This document shows, in pieces, positions 50,937 through 51,068 of a stretch of 51,068 nt of DNA. The translations under genes were made by a program, and so were the position numbers. Below the pieces are notes generated by a model. That model worked only from the letters and a program-made list of their open reading frames with translations, was not told where the DNA came from and ran no database searches. Position 1 is the stretch's first letter, and each line of letters opens with the position of its first letter. Source of the stretch: Alteromonas_E sp964230255 (GTDB lineage: Bacteria > Pseudomonadota > Gammaproteobacteria > Enterobacterales > Alteromonadaceae). The stretch lies in assembly GCA_964230255.1 (NCBI GenBank), contig CAXRGW010000057.1, positions 1 to 51,068 on the forward strand. The letters are read 5' to 3'.

Positions 50937-51068
50937 TTAGTCTAGGATTTTAGATACAACACCTGCACCAACTGTACGGCCACCTTCGCGGATTGCGAAA
51001 CGTAGACCTTCGTCCATCGCGATTGGAGCAATTAGCTCTACAACGAACTTCAAGTTGTCGCCTGGCAT
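50937..51068 (-). CDS. tuf: Elongation factor Tu, C-terminal 43 residues (5' part beyond window)
   Basis: Delivers aminoacyl-tRNA to the ribosome. The visible part is the end of domain 3: 'MPGDNLKFVVELIAPIAMDE' and 'REGGRTVGAGVVSKILD', nearly invariant in bacteria. The ATG at the window edge is an internal Met, not the start. Confidence 0.98.
   Translation of the reverse strand: MPGDNLKFVVELIAPIAMDEGLRFAIREGGRTVGAGVVSKILD

Overview
The window looks like a piece of the chromosome of a marine gammaproteobacterium of moderate G+C, probably near Alteromonadales, Vibrio or Shewanella relatives. This is inferred from gene content and order, not from a search. The evidence is the blocks rsmD/ftsY-ftsE-ftsX, dksA-gluQ-pcnB-folK-panB-panC and dtd next to a YiiD-type gene, the NhaD antiporter, a PanP-type aspartate decarboxylase, and regulators of the marine 'proteobacterial dedicated sortase' (Pds) system. 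The left edge cuts a proline iminopeptidase gene and the right edge cuts tuf. I saw no tRNA, rRNA, CRISPR array, intact transposase or prophage.

Layout. 0-3.5 kb (+): pip (partial), dtd, a GNAT/thioesterase fusion and purT, closed by a two-way terminator facing rpoH. 3.5-4.4 kb (-): rpoH. 4.6-7.1 kb (+): two tandem EAL-HDOD proteins; the second has lost EAL catalytic residues. 7.1-12.3 kb (-): a compact five-gene unit of ABC ATPase, ABC-2 permease, periplasmic-facing amidohydrolase, DesK-like kinase and DesR-like regulator. A 45-residue hydrophobic ORF and a 29-bp inverted repeat lie just upstream. 12.7-13.8 kb (-): a flavodoxin-fold reductase behind a MerR-type promoter, and a small membrane protein. 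13.9-16.8 kb (-): ftsX, ftsE, ftsY. In E. coli rpoH follows ftsX directly; here about 9.5 kb of accessory genes separates them.

16.9-26.3 kb is mostly housekeeping: rsmD (+), YjaG and MarC family genes (-), a tiny HTH gene (+), pepB (-), sfsA (+), dksA, gluQ, pcnB, folK, panB, panC (+). pcnB appears to start at an AUC codon at the position of the unusual AUU start of E. coli pcnB. 26.4-28.6 kb (-): a small unknown protein and panP, whose product would supply the beta-alanine used by PanC. 28.6-32.6 kb is looser accessory DNA: an exported nucleosidase, a sensor-like protein, a broken chemotaxis receptor gene and an unknown gene. 32.6-34.9 kb (-): a TrmB-like methyltransferase and a YadGH-type ABC exporter.

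35.1-40.5 kb holds pdsO (-), nhaD (-), pdsR and pdsS (+), with no sortase or sortase substrate between or beside them. 40.5-42.7 kb (-): a LysR regulator, pirin and DoxX set like E. coli YhaJ/YhaK/YqjF, with a 23-bp palindrome upstream. 42.9-45.2 kb: a zinc-ribbon protein, a solute-binding protein and a CBS-domain membrane protein. 45.2-50.1 kb is a decaying region: an orphan TetR-type palindrome, a sensor pseudogene with three in-frame TGA codons, a transposon-end remnant, a PLP enzyme of sulfur metabolism, a large lipoprotein with an HExxH motif and a 75-bp MITE-like element. The end holds a two-helix membrane protein, a cluster of palindromic repeats and the 3' end of tuf.
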